Part shown: positions 46,560 through 58,350 of the stretch, in pieces | How positions within the stretch are numbered: the first letter of the stretch is position 1 | Layout of the letters: each line of letters opens with the position of its first letter | From: Coriolopsis trogii | Lineage: Eukaryota; Basidiomycota; Agaricomycetes; Polyporales; Polyporaceae | NCBI GenBank assembly: GCA_020543525.1 | Contig: JAHYIO010000002.1 | Coordinates: 1 to 64,000, forward strand | Direction of reading: 5' to 3' | DNA length: 64,000 nucleotides | Notes under the pieces: model-generated | The model's input: only the letters and a program-made list of their open reading frames with translations | Database searches by the model: none | What the model was told of the DNA's origin: nothing | Program-made: the position numbers and the translations under genes

Positions 46560-47062
46560 CATCACTCGCCTGGGCATGTCTCCGCCTCTCTGCCGATGTA
46601 ATCAGGTACACCCACCGGCTTGTCCGACAGCTTGAACGTGAACGTCGAGACGAGCACCGCAAGAACCACCTCTGCAGGACCGGACCGGATAGTCAGCGAT
46701 AGGTGCATACGAGCCGTGCCCAGTGGGACGCGAATAGGGCGAAGATGTACTCATCTCCAACTGCGAGAACTTGAAACCGCTAGCACCGGATCCAAATCAG
46801 CGCAGGAAGCTCTATAGATGCCCGACGAAGACTCACATGCATGCACGTCCGCCGCCCCAGAAAGTCATTCTAGTCGGAGGTGTATGAGTGATTTTCTGTG
46901 GTCATTCTAGGGGGAACATATGACGAACAGGTTGGAATACACCCCAGGGATCTTGGCGTCCACGACAGTTTCAGGCAGGGGCGAGAGCAAGTGCTCGGGT
47001 GTCCATTCGTAGGCATCCTCACCCCATAGCGCCTTGCTCATGTTCGAGGACATCACACTAGG
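46560..47062 (-). pseudogene. Cytochrome P450 C-terminal fragment
   Basis: On the minus strand, MSKALWGEDAYEWTPEHLL and SPLPETVVDAKIPGVYSNL match the region before the haem loop of fungal P450 monooxygenases. They are followed by FWGGGRACM (the cysteine haem-ligand motif), GFKFSQLEM, and EVVLAVLVSTFTFKLSDKPV near the C-terminus. The two segments before and after the haem loop are not joined by a convincing GT-AG intron, and a TAG follows VYSNLFVICSP. Only about the last 110 residues of a roughly 500-residue enzyme remain, so it is a dead fragment. Confidence 0.75.
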
Positions 47063-47113
47063 CCTAGGTGATGCTCAAAGACGTCAGCTACATGGGCTAC
47101 ACAGGAGAATAGC

Positions 47114-47560
47114 TCATATACGCACCCCCACGACAAATCCTGTACTGTGCTTCCTACACAGGTGGAGGGCATAGAGCGACTCCAAGCTATGCACGACAAT
47201 AAGCAGGCCCCAGCTGTACGTGAGAGCCCACGGCGGGAGATAGGATAGAAGGACAATAGCAGGCGTGAAGAACAATGAAGGTAATAGCGAGGCCAGTGAT
47301 TTCCACCTCGAGTCCAGCGTGAATGTGTCCACGTGTGGAGCCCAGACCTGCGTCCAAAGACCCTCTCAGTCGCGACCATGGGGAGCTAAATGTCGATGGA
47401 GAATAGAATGGAGACGCACCATGCCAAGTTCCTCCTCCGCCTCGCCCTTCATGTTGATCAGTCTCGGCTTCACCTCCTCGTATCCGGCAAGCGGAGGGTC
47501 GAACTCGATCCAGATGTACTTCGTTGTCGTACTACCCTTGACCTGGTAGGTGAGGTTCAT
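47114..47560 (-). pseudogene. DUF2470/DUF4499-type membrane protein fragment
   Basis: Minus strand: MNLTYQVKGSTTTKYIWIEF, then DPPLAGYEEVKPRLINMKGE and AEEELGM. After an intron comes WAPHVDTFTLDSRWKSLASL with two hydrophobic helices (FFTPAIVLLSYLPPWALTY and LLIVVHSLESLYALHLCRKH). From memory this is the second half of a DUF2470 domain followed by a DUF4499-like two-helix region, a fungal integral membrane protein of unknown role. The first half of the DUF2470 domain is not present upstream, where the aminopeptidase remnant ends, so this is a fragment. Confidence 0.55.
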
Positions 47561-47639
47561 GCTCTGTAGTTCCGGTCATACATTCAGCCCGACGCCTGTT
47601 GCAGTGAATGACAGGATTCCGAAGCATGTATGCGCACCT

Positions 47640-48755
47640 TGGTGTCAAACCCATCCGAGCCAATTGACGCCACCGAATTGGCCCTTTGTCTGAGATGATC
47701 GTCAGTGGTGTTCGAGAATGTCCGAGATATTCATGTCTCACCTGGACCTTCCTGACAGTGAGTGCAGATTCAATGCGCATGCCCCACTTGCCCGGGTTGT
47801 CTGGCATCCCGTCAGCTGTGTTCTCAGGCAATCGTAGTAGGGGGGTGGACTCACAGAATCCAGGCTCGTTCGTGAGCACGTGTCCCGGAACAAGGACCGT
47901 ATCGGACGAGAACAATTGGGGGCCCTTGTGAATGTTGAGGAGGGAGCCAAAGCCATGTCTGGTGCCATGCTATTCAAGCTGTGAGCCTTTGGAGCTCGAC
48001 ATACGAGCTTGACGGACATACCAGGTAGTTCAGGCCGTCTTGCCAGAGCGCCCTGCGTGCCAGCACGTCAAGCTTGGCACCAGACGTGCCCTCTGGGAAA
48101 ATGGCGGTGTCAATAGCGATCTGGACGATAAACAGTTCTTGTCAGCACCCGGCCTGCACACATGGGAGAGCACATACGTGGCCTTGGAGCACACGCATGA
48201 ACACCTCGCACTCCTCTGGTGTGGGTCGCCCGAAGTGGACAGTCCGCGTCGTGTTGCAGGTGCCGTCCCGGTACTGGCCTCCCGAATCGCTGAGAGTAGG
48301 AAACACGATGGAGATGAGATGCCATGATCAGGAGACAAACGGGAACGGGTTACTCACTTCAGATAGGGCGTGTCCCGGTCAATCATGCGCGCGGTCGCCT
48401 TGTGCGGCACATAGTGAGGCAGTGCTAGAACGCAGGCGGCCCAGTTAGACGCATTCAAGGGTGATGCTGCGAGGTGCGTACCAGCATTAGGGCCGCACGC
48501 CAAGATGTACTCGTATGCGAGACCCATATAGTGTTCGTTCTTCCAGCGGTACTCCATCAGCCGCCACGCAGCCTCATATTTGGTGATGTCGTAGCCCTGC
48601 AATATCTTCTGGTCGAGCCAGGCGAGCCAGCGCACGTATGCCGCGCCGTCCCGACGGTATGCTTTGTGGAGCCCGGCAATCTCAACCTCACTCTTGACAG
48701 CCTTCATCTCCTCGACATACGAAGGCAAGATGGTGTACCAAAAGCTCATCATCAT
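47640..48755 (-). pseudogene. Aminopeptidase P (Xaa-Pro aminopeptidase) pseudogene
   Basis: Minus strand segments match the M24 metallopeptidase domain: LPSYVEEMKAVKSEVEIAGL, HKAYRRDGAAYVRWLAWLDQ, GLAYEYILACGPNA, DSGGQYRDGTCNTTRTVHFG, PTPEECEVFMRVLQGH, HGTRHGFGSLLNIHKGPQLF, TNEPGF and GKWGMRIESALTVRK. Family members use two Asp, one His and two Glu to hold two metals. Here the second Asp (GTTD in relatives) is Asn and sequence around the HEGP loop is altered and shortened. The N-terminal creatinase-like domains are missing or unrecognisable upstream of 48,790. I judge it inactive. Confidence 0.75.
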
Positions 48756-49527
48756 GAGGCAGATTGCATAGGACGTCTGGGGCGAGATGATGATTCGATG
48801 TATGCGCTATACAGAGTAGAAACGCACCTGGCAGCGTCCTCCATCACTGGCCGCGCAATATCCTCCTTGGCAAGCTCCGCGACTCGGCTCAAATACTTAC
48901 CTTCGTATCCGAGTCCTGGAAGATGGCTGCACTTCTGTGCTTGGTGAAAGGTGTTTCCGCCCACTTGCATGGTTCGGAGAGTAGACGCACCTTCCCTTTA
49001 TCCTCCCACACCTCTGCTTTGCGTGCTGCCTGCTGAGAACTGCTGAATCAAGTCAGCTAGTGGGTGCGAGTCATCGGCCCGGGTGGCCCCTTGCGTCACC
49101 GTTTTGGGGGTGGTGTTCTTGAGAATATGAGCCCCGCTGGCTTAGACTCCTTGAGAGGGATCATGTCAGGTGGAGCTGCGGGAAATGGAGACAATCTTAC
49201 ATACGCGAACCAGACTCTCGCCCTGAGGCAGAGTCTGGGACAATGTTTGCTCAGGTCCATGGGTACAAATGTCTGTGCCACTGGCCGCAGCAGCGGCTGC
49301 GTTCTGGTTCTGGTAGGAGATCGCGGCGGTTGTGTTGAGTGTGATGTCTGCAGGAGCAGCGAGATCCAGTGACAGCGAGGGAAGGAGAGCGATGTTCAAA
49401 GGGACGGGAGGCACGGGCATTGGACGTGGCGGATCACGTGCCTGAGACGTGACCCTGTGTCCACGACTCGGACGGAAACCCTCGCTTACGCCTCCCAAAC
49501 TTCCGCCTCCTGCTATGACGGCTCATC
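48756..49527. other. Remnant or spacer upstream of aminopeptidase P
   Basis: A minus frame near 48,930-48,960 reads KWAETPFTKHRSAAIFQ and another AELAKEDIARPVMEDAA; they may be damaged upstream exons. A minus frame at 49,166-49,498 is Ala/Leu-rich and not identified. No confident gene. Confidence 0.35.
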
Positions 49528-49917
49528 ATGAATACAGTCAAGACTCCTGATATCTTGCGCGCCACCGCACAGTACGGCGTCGCTAATCGTATCATGGACC
49601 TGGGCATGTTCGACGTCACCCAGAATCCATGGCGCTGTGGCGAACTCTTCGATGCCATTGTCGCCGATCCTCCTTGTGAGTTGTTACACACTCATCGGAC
49701 ATCTGGCTCAAAGAGCCACATCTAGACGGCGTTCGTGCGGTTGCAAAACGTCTAGGACGCGTGCTAACATATGCACCATTTTGGTTTGAGGATCCCTCGG
49801 ACGCACAATCCAACCCCATCCCACCTGCACTGCACCCCGTCCAGGTCGCTACTCTCCGCACCACTCAACTTAAGTACCTATGGCGCTTTGGCATAGCCGA
49901 TGTCAGATACACTTGTT
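49528..49917 (+). pseudogene. TRM11: TRM11-like tRNA (guanine-N2) methyltransferase fragment
   Basis: Plus strand MNTVKTPDILRATAQYGVAN, then RIMDLGMFDVTQNPWRCGEL and FDAIVADPPY. The Tyr codon is formed by splicing across an intron at about 49,675-49,723. GVRAVAKRLGRVL follows, after which similarity is lost and a stop closes the frame at about 49,917. The DPPY motif is the catalytic motif of amino-methyltransferases and the surroundings fit TRM11, which modifies guanosine 10 of tRNA. Both the N-terminal THUMP-like part and the C-terminal sheet are absent, so this is a fragment of about 80 residues. Confidence 0.65.
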
Positions 49918-51479
49918 AGCGCCAACCATGGACAAGCAAAGGGCAAGAGTAGCTCGTCAGCACAGCCTACCCATCGAGACATCGTGGCCACAGCCATGCC
50001 CTAGGCAAAAAACCCCGCTTTCTCGCGAAGTTTAGTGTCAAAGTGGCTGATCACGGATTACAGTGCATACATCAATAGGGAATACATCATGGTCCAGTCG
50101 GTATAAAGCACGCTATTGTCAAGAGGAGCGGAGAATGAAGCGATCACCAGGAACAGACCCGTGCAATACGGCTGCAGTCGATATATGATACCATATGTGG
50201 TCGTGTTTGTATAAGTACCGGGTATGCGCATCCCTGCTCGTACTATGAGCCGTCCGTTCAGCAACCACCTTCACGGCAGAATAGCTGATACACGTACCTA
50301 ATGCAGGGAGAACACCTTCAGGTCAGCGATACAGAGATATTGCCAGCTGCCACAATTCGGCCTTAGTCGCACGAGGACCCGCTCGCCCCTCTACGAACAA
50401 AGAGGACATTGAACGCTCGAACACACAGGCCACTCTACCTCAAGGTGTGGCCACTCCTCCAGTAGCTCAGCTTCCAGGTCCTCCGTATCGCCATCGTAAG
50501 ATTCGGACGAGGCGCCCGGTGTGAACGTCCCAGGGGCCAGTCGGTCCACATCGTACGGCTCCTGTGTACGGGCCAGTTTAGCAACACATGAAAGTCATGC
50601 TAGGCCCAAATTTTCCGGGTGCAACATCGTGAGCGAGGCTATCTTTCTTGCACTTGGCTTGACGAATGCTAGATCATGGAGAGACCTTGTCTTATTGTTG
50701 TTTTGTCCAGTGGCGTCCGTGCTTGGCGACATGGCGGTAGCTATCTGGCAAAGAGGATTATTCAGAGTGTGCGTCCAGAACTCGATCGTGCAGATCGAGA
50801 GAGAGAGAGAGCAGGACTGTGGGCCAAGATGATGACTAACGTGGTGGCGGTGAGGGTATACACCAGTAGTAAAGGTATCTCTCGGAAGATAGTAGTGGTG
50901 GATCGAGAGGTATCCTGCGAGGGAGAGGGAGGATGAGAACAAAGATTGGTGAGATGAGATGATGGGCGACGTGTTGAACCCTCTTACATGCTTAACCAAG
51001 GAAGACGCCGCGGAGTGCTGCCTCCTGGGTGGCACAGTCACGTGCCCTACTCTACGCAGCACCCAAAATGGGTGGCACGACCGCTTACAAGGCAACCACT
51101 CTGCCTGGCCTGCGGTAGGCGTCCAGGGACGTATGCTTGAACCATCGTTAGACAACGGCAAGTCAACTTGCGACCACGGAGACCACATATGAATTGAAGA
51201 CTGATGAAAGAAGTCAGCGATCTAAGTGACTCGAACTATCAATAGATGCCGCTCACCATATCGGACGCTACCGCAGAAAGCCTCGATCAGCTGTAAACAC
51301 CGACGAACATACGCAGACAATGAGCACGGGCGGAATAGATTGTACAGACATAGTCTCTTCGTACACCGCAGTAAAAAGGGAATACATGGACGTTGGGATC
51401 GAGTCCACTCAAGGCTTCGCCTTGATATTGCTGACAATGAGACTCTGAATCCTCGGTTAGCTCTTCGTGATTCTGAGCA
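49918..51479. other. Intergenic with one possible small gene
   Basis: On the minus strand a small protein could run from MSPSTDATGQNNNKTRSLHD (about 50,758) across an intron to PYDVDRLAPGTFTPGASSE and EDLEAELLEEWPHLEVEWPV (about 50,440). The acidic C-terminus looks gene-like but I do not recognise it. A GA-dinucleotide run lies at about 50,795. A further minus frame at 50,058-50,264 is hydrophobic and unassigned. Confidence 0.35.
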
Positions 51480-53900
51480 GCAAGCAACCAAATGCCGTAC
51501 CTTGTAAGCCTGCACATCGCCGTCACGGTGCCATCCGCACAGACCTAGAGCTGCACCTCCGCGACACTCACAGAACTGGACAGAAGACTCTGACATACCT
51601 CCTTCGCAACGGATGTTATGAAGCGTTCGTCGTGCGAGATGAGGATGACACCCCCGTTCCATGCGCTCAACGCTGTCATCAGCGCATCGAGACCCTATGA
51701 TTGCATGAGCATCAGAGGACACCGGCAACCTCCACGTGGCGTACCTCCATATCCAAGTGGTTGGTAGGCTCATCAAGCAGCAACACGTGCGGTCTCTGAA
51801 GTGACAACACAGCGAACGTCATCTGCAGGCTACGTCTACATCAACACACTGTCCAACCACTGAGGACAAGGTCGCTCACCCCGTCATACCGCTGATCTGG
51901 AAGTTGCCAAGATGCTGGCGGTACTCCTGCTCCATCTTGCCCGGAAATTTGGACGCAAGGAACTGGACAGGCGACGTTGTCGGGATCAGGTTGTCGACGT
52001 GGTGTTGCGTGAAGTAACCTCTGATTGACACCACATCAGAAAATCAGGAACAAGAGAGAGACTTGACGAGAGGACGGATATCCGAAGACGACCATTTTGG
52101 CTGACATGTTCAGCCATCGGTTTGAGCTCTCCTGCCAGTAGCTTGATACTACAAGTCGCCGTCCCATCAGCGCTGTGATACAGTGACAAAGGTAGAGGCA
52201 AAGACTCACAGAATGGATTTTCCAGCACCGTTGGGACCGATCACAGCGATACGCGAGGAGGTGACCTCGTTCAACTGTGAGACTGGCGGCGAGGTCTTCT
52301 CTGCATCTGGGAACTTGAACGTCTCCGTATCCTCTTCCTCCGGTGGAGTGAGTTCTGGGAGCTGGGTCGGCACAATCATTGGAACACAACTCGACCTATG
52401 ACTGGGAAACATGCGAACCTTCTCTAAGATCTTGATCTTGGACTGAGCCTATGCAGCACAATTGGTGTTGTACCTCCACCGGTCGATGAATGCCTGCAAG
52501 TGCTTGCGGTACTCCATCTGTGTCTCGTACTCCTTGCGTAGATTGCGATCGCGCTCCGACTTCGTAGAGTATAACTGGGTGAAGTTGCTGATGAAACCAG
52601 ACATTCAAATAGAATAGCCTACGCATCTACTGAGATGGAGACTCACCCCTTGTAGTAGTCAAGACGAGCAGAGTGCATGTGCACGATATCTGTCGCCACT
52701 GCATCCCTACAATGCTACCGTTAAAACCCACAACGACGGAGATGATGATGGATACGCACAAGAACGCACGGTCGTGAGAGCTAGAAAACGAAGTATTCAG
52801 CATTGAGAGGTCGGTGAGACGGCTACAAGGCGACTCACACCACCAATAGTGTCCCCGGCCATGTCTGCAGGTAGTCCTCAAGCCACGGAAGGGCATTGAG
52901 ATCAACTATATACTGTTGAGCAACGGTGAGAATGTACTGCGGCACGTCTACTCACTGTGGTTGGACGGCTCATCAAGCAGGAGCAAGGCAGGTTTGACAA
53001 ACAATGCTCGTGCCAAGGCGAGACCCATGCGCCAACCTCCACTGAAAGACCTCGTAGGTCGCTTTTGGTCCTCTTCGCTAAAGCCGAGACCTTGCAGAGT
53101 ATTGAGATGTGGTTATTTCCGCTGTAAAGAGATCGTAAACCTACCAGCAAGCAGGGCCGCAGGTCCGCTCTCAGCATCCATGTCCGCAAGACGTGCATGC
53201 ACCTCCGTCAAACGCGTCGACGCCTCCTCGCGGGCATCCTCGAAGCGCTTGTCGTCGCCTTCGCCCTCGAGCTCCGTGAGTTTTGCGTTGAGTGCAGCTT
53301 CCTCGCGCATGAGAGTGTCTCTCCATACGTCCGCCTTGAGCACAGAGTCCAAAGCGAGCGTATCATCTCCGACAATCTGGATGTGTTTGTGAGCATATGC
53401 ACACAGAAGATGCAGGGTAATTGCTCGACGAACAATATAGTGATATGAGGGGGAATGGGGACATCACGCATAGCAATGTATCGGAGCAATGTCGATTTAC
53501 CGACACCGTTCTGACCGATGAGACCATATCGTCGGCCATATGCAAGAGTGAGGAACGCGCCGGACCTATTTATACGGAAATGAGCGGGTGGAAGCAACGG
53601 AAGACGGCACAGCTGCATACAAAATACGATTGGAACCGGAGTTGACGTCGATGTTCGTGAGGTGGATGTCCTTCGACTTGTTCTTTGACGCTGCTGCGTC
53701 CAATGGGTTGATCTTCATGAACATCTCTTCGTACGTTTGCTATCGCATACTCGTCTTAGCTTTCGTGTTGCAGTAGTGGGGCGAGGACTCACTTGTTTCC
53801 TGTGCTGGTCCAACAACTTGGAGCCCTCGTAGAGGAGAACATGTCGGTGGCTTCCCGCACATTTCCCTAGATTTCTGAACACAGAGGCCCAACGAAGATC
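51480..53900 (-). pseudogene. GCN20: ABCF3/GCN20-type ABC ATPase pseudogene
   Basis: Minus strand, in order: [20 protein letters not shown], Walker [126 protein letters not shown], second Walker A AVIGPNGAGKS, SQNGRLRI, LLLDEPTNHLD and ILISHDERFI. This is the tandem-ABC layout of the translational regulator GCN20/ABCF3. Faults: residues between QLNEVT and SRIAVIGPNG are deleted, the Walker A Thr is Ile, a Trp codon near the end is TAG (51,545-51,547), and a small deletion follows. It has no membrane segments, as normal for ABCF proteins. Ends are approximate. Confidence 0.85.
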
Positions 53901-55291
53901 GAACTGGGTAAGAAACGGACTATTCACAAACGTTCGAGCAGTGTCCGTAAGCCGTTTGCAACCGCATGGATGGGGCATGTATTGACGGATGGATCAACGA
54001 GCAATGCGCGATGGCGGTCTGTGAGAACGTCGCATGCGGGGAGTACGTCATGGCCCATGATATCAACCTCGTCGTGTTCTCATTCTGCTTCCACTGGTCT
54101 CTCGCACGTCCTTCTCCTCCCCCTTTACATTCTCGGCACTTGCCACACTCGTCACCGACCTACTCCCTGCCAATATATGCGCAATTTTGATGCACTTACC
54201 GGGTGGAAAGACGGCAACAGCGAGGAGAACGAGGGTTCTCCGTGTCCTTGTCCCTAGTAGTTGCTATCTTTCGCTACTTACCCTTGCCGTCCTTACTGGG
54301 ATCGTTGCCGTCATTGCACTAATCCAAGGCCTCGTATTTGATGCTTGTTAGCATAGCACCAGGGATGAAGCCAAGAGCGTGAGGGAGAGCGAGAGAGGGC
54401 GAGTGAGAGAGCACCGTCCAGAGTCACAAGCGCCCTACGAGCATAAGCGACCAAGCGATTAGCGCTTGGTGGGGAAGCGCGGGAAAAATTGATCCACGGA
54501 CGCCCCGCCAACCGTACTCCGGTCAAGACGGATTCAGAAGTAGTCAGAGAGATTCAGCAAGTAAGTCGAAATCAGTCGCGGCCAGAGCCGATCAGCAAAT
54601 CTCAGAAACTCAGTCCGGATCAGTTCCGGACGTTTTCCTGATGTGGGGGAGGGTTGATATCAGTCGACGTCGAGAGTCGAGACACCGGTTGCATACACCG
54701 GATTGGTACGGTCGTCGTGCCGGCCTGGCAGGCGACTTGAGAGAGGTCGGTGCCAGATACTACGCCCGAAGTCTGGTCGTTACCTTGTGGGCTTCGCCGG
54801 GTCAAGTGCACTCGAGCGAGAAGACTATCGAGCGTATACGATGGTGCGAGTGTGGAAAGCGACGCTGCTCAATGTGGCAAACTGACATGGCGCATTCGGC
54901 GAGCAGCGCGGCGCTGAGGATGTAATCTAGCATATCATCCGGCGGTAGTACGTGTGCTCATGGACCGACCCAAAGTTTGCTCGAGGAGTGAGCGCGAGAC
55001 GGGTGGTGGATCGACAGTGCGCGATTGGCAGCGAGCGCGTACGGTGCGGCTCGTCGCGCGCGCGATGGTCGACCATTCGTGATTCGGACAGATGCGATGT
55101 TGGCGGTGAATGGACAGAACATGTCGAATGCGAAGTGGGGGGGTGGTGGGCGTCTAGAGGGCTATTTAGGGCAGAAGTGGGACGAGGACAGACAAGATCG
55201 ATCGCCACGCGCGTCCAGCCATGTCTCGTCCACAACGCGTCCGTTTAAATCCTCCCCTCCCCTCCGTCCACCACCATCCCCCACACCCCCC
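53901..55291. other. Upstream region of GCN20 and FPPS remnants
   Basis: A minus frame near 53,820-53,870 (KCAGSHRHVLLYEGSKLLDQ) looks protein-like and may be an earlier exon of the ABCF pseudogene. From 54,100 to 55,290 I see only low-complexity and GAGAG-rich sequence with no gene. Confidence 0.35.
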
Positions 55292-56070
55292 ATGGCAGAC
55301 ACAAAGGCACAGAAACGCGCAAAGTTCGACGCCGTCTACCCCGTCCTCCGCGACGACCTCCTCGCCTACCTCAACCACGAGGGCATGCCTCACGACGCCA
55401 TCGCCTGGTTCCAGCGCGTACGTCTCCTGCCATCTCGTCCTCCACGCATCTCTCACCCCGCGCGCGCAGAACCTGGACTACAACGTCCCGGGCGGAAAGC
55501 TCAACCGCGGCATCTCCGTCGTCGACTCTGTCCACATCCTCAAGGCTCGCGCCTTGTCCGACGACGAGTACTTCAAGGCCGCTCTCCTCGGCTGGTGTAT
55601 CGAGCTCGTGAGTCCGCGTCCTGTTCCCTCTCCCCCCGCGTCTCCGACCACGGCGACCCAAACCCTCCCTCCGCGCGCGTTCCGGCACCTTCGCCATGCC
55701 CTTGCTCACGCTGACCTCCACATCAGCTCCAAGCGTTCTTCCTCGTCTCGGACGACATGATGGACCAGTCTGTCACCCGCCGCGGCCAACCGTGCTGGTT
55801 CCGCGTCGAGGGCGTCAGCTACATCGCCATCAACGACTCCTTCATGCTCGAGGGTTCCATCTACTACCTCCTCAAGAAGCACTTCCGCACCGAGCCCTAC
55901 TACGTCCACCTCCTCGAGCTCTTCCACGACGTGAGTCTTCCCTCTCCCGGTGCACACCACACTTCTGACACCCATCTGCAGACGACGTTCCAGACGGAGA
56001 TCGGGCAGCTGATCGACCTCATCACCGCGCCCGAGGACCACGTCGACCTGAGCAAGTTCTCGCTCGCAAA
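55292..56070 (+). pseudogene. ERG20: Farnesyl diphosphate synthase, 5' exons only
   Basis: Four exons read cleanly: 55,292-55,417, 55,470-55,607, 55,727-55,930 and 55,982-56,070. They encode [53 protein letters not shown] (first Asp-rich substrate motif), [37 protein letters not shown] and LSKFSLAK. Farnesyl diphosphate synthase makes the C15 precursor of sterols and prenyl groups. After the donor site GTGCGTG at 56,071 the remaining half, including the second Asp-rich motif, is missing; unrelated sequence follows. No stop interrupts what is present, so truncation is the main lesion. About 185 of roughly 350 residues remain. Confidence 0.9.
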
Positions 56071-56740
56071 GTGCGTGCTCTCGACTCGTCCTCTCACGCT
56101 CGCTCACCAGCCTACGCGCGCCGCGTGTCCCTGTGTCTGAGAGTGACCTGAGCGTGTGCCCCGGCGAAGGCCTGTATCGCCTCCCTCTGCTTGCGTTTCC
56201 GGTGAACTTGAGAATGTCCGCGCTGCCATTGACGGGGCGGACGTGGCGGGAATGCTTCATCGAGCGGGCTGCTGAGCCTCGCACGACGGCCCGGTGGGTA
56301 CTGCTGTGCCGTTCTCAATAGTGGTGGCGTTGCAGAGGTGCCTGCTATGTTGGTAGTACTAGCCCCGAACGGCGAGTACAGGTACGGGAAGGTACTAGGA
56401 GGTTAACATGGGGCATAGCGCCTCACCGGGCCGGGAGGAGAGGACGCTCGTGCTCTCGTCGGCGCCAGCTCTGATGGACCTCCTCGCGTACTCTTGTACC
56501 GTACTCGATGGCGCCTCCTCGTCGTCCACAGCCCGCTCTTCTCTCCAGCCGTCCTTCATCGCCCCTTCCGCGAGACCTGCGACCGCTCAAGCGAGGTCGG
56601 CGTTGGTGCAAGCGGCGGCTCGAAGACGGCGGCCAACAACCTGATGAAGTTGGTGTGCTGTGGACAACGGTTCTCCTCACCGCGAACCCTCAATTGAAGC
56701 ACATGTCGACTGTCCGATGACTGACGTGCTCAACTACAGG
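56071..56740. other. Junction region between FPPS and MFS remnants
   Basis: No continuation of farnesyl diphosphate synthase and no clear first exon of the transporter. The break between the two remnants lies somewhere here. Confidence 0.5.
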
Positions 56741-58104
56741 ATGGGATGTTGGCCTCATTCGCGGCGTCCTCTCCATCAAGTCCTTCCAGGACTACTTTGG
56801 CCTCGGCGGCTGGGGAGTCGGCATGGTCTCTGCCCTCGTCCCGACGTACGTGAGCGAATGTGCGCCAAAGGCCGTCCAGCTCGCAAACATCATCGGCACC
56901 ATGCTCTCCTGTACGTCCCTCTTTGCTACTCTCCCGTTGGTGTGCTGACGATCAGGCAGACTGGGTCAACTACAGCGCGAGCAAGGACCTGGCGTATGGC
57001 GAGATGCAGTGGCGTTCATCATGCAGATCATCCCTGGGGTCCTGTTTGTGCTTGCCATGCTCATCCAGCCCGAGTCGCCCCGCTGGCTCGCGGAGCACGG
57101 GAAGCTCGACCGCGCCGCTCGTGCGCTCGCGTTCTCGTCCGGGAAGACAACGGACGACGAGAGCGTGCAGGAGACGCTCCGGGAGATCCTCAGGAGTTTG
57201 AGGGCCGCGAGCGCGTCAGCATCTGGCTGCAGCTGAGGCTCATGGGCGAGAGCAGGTCGATCGCGCACCGGTGCTTTATTCGTGAGTGTCACGAGGCGTG
57301 GCAGACGAGTGTGACTGACAGGTTTTCTAGCGTCGCTCGTCATGTTCTTCCAGCAGTGGACGGGCACGAACGCGATCAACTACTACTCGCCCCGGGTACG
57401 CTCCTCTCACTGTTTGCTCTGCACCATCTCGTCCTCTTCGTCTAGAACTTTGCCTCGCTCAGTGTCTCTGGCCAGAACGCGGGCCTGTTTGCCACCGGCA
57501 TCTACGGCGTCGTCAAGGTCGTTCGTCGCCGTCGGGACCACGCTCGCCATCGCCGTCGAGTCCTTTGGACGCAAGAACTGCCTCATGCTCGGCGGGCTCA
57601 TCCAGGCGGTCACCATGCTCTGGATCGCCGGCTACTCGTCCCGGCACACGGGCAGGGGCGTCGACGGCGCGAGCTACGTGAGCATCGTCACCGTCTACGT
57701 CTACGCCATCGGATACTGCATCGGTGCGTCCCCTCTGCCATCGCCGTAGACTCTCCGGGTTGACTCGCTACCAGGGTGGGGACTGGTGCCGTGGGTCGTC
57801 GCGAACGAGGTTGTCCCGAACCACGTCCGCACGGCGGCGATGTCCGTCGCGGTCGGCGTCAACTGGCTGGCTGTTCTCGTTCACGATCTCGAAGATCACG
57901 CCGATCCTGCTCGCGGACGTCGGGTACGGCACGTTCCTCGTGTTTGGGTGCGCGTGCGCGGTGAGGAGCGTGGTGGAGATGAGGACGGAGGCGGAAGAGA
58001 GGGAGAGGAGGGGAGGGGAGGATGGTGAGAGTGCGTCGGATGTGAAACAGGCGGAGGTTGAGCAGGAGGAGAATGTTGCCCGGCTGCCGGTGGAGAGTGT
58101 GTAG
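56741..58104 (+). pseudogene. MFS sugar/quinate-type transporter pseudogene
   Basis: Plus strand from GWDVGLIRGVLSIKSFQDYF, then directly GWGVGMVSALVPTYVSECAP. Relatives have some 60 residues (two membrane helices) between these, so there is an internal deletion. LANIIGTMLS, WVNYSASKDLAYGEMQW, FIMQIIPGVLFVLAMLIQPE and SPRWLAEHGKLDRAARALAF follow, then FFQQWTGTNAINYYSP and NFASLSVSGQNAGLFATGIY. The end is GYCIGWGLVPWVVANEVVPN and a hydrophilic tail finishing at 58,104. This is the sugar porter family, which imports hexoses or quinate. A small deletion after EMQWR shifts the frame, and the first helix is missing. It should be non-functional. Confidence 0.8.
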
Positions 58105-58350
58105 GGTAGCTGTGTACGTGGCTAGCCCGAGCACGATGCGTGCGAGTATCTCGACCATATGTATGATGGATCATTGAATTCTATGTCAGTTTTTCATTGT
58201 TCATACTGACTGTTGACTACATCCCATGCCTCCCCGGCCGAGCATGCAGACAGGCTGGGCGCCTGTAGACTTGACCGTCTTACTTGCGGCTTACATAAAC
58301 ACATTCCCCAGTGACGCCGCCCCCAAACCAGAGTTTACTGTCCAACCACG

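Noticed and set aside
50058..50264. RTA1-like lipid-translocating membrane protein fragment
   Set aside because: Only loose hydrophobic similarity; no family motif could be confirmed.
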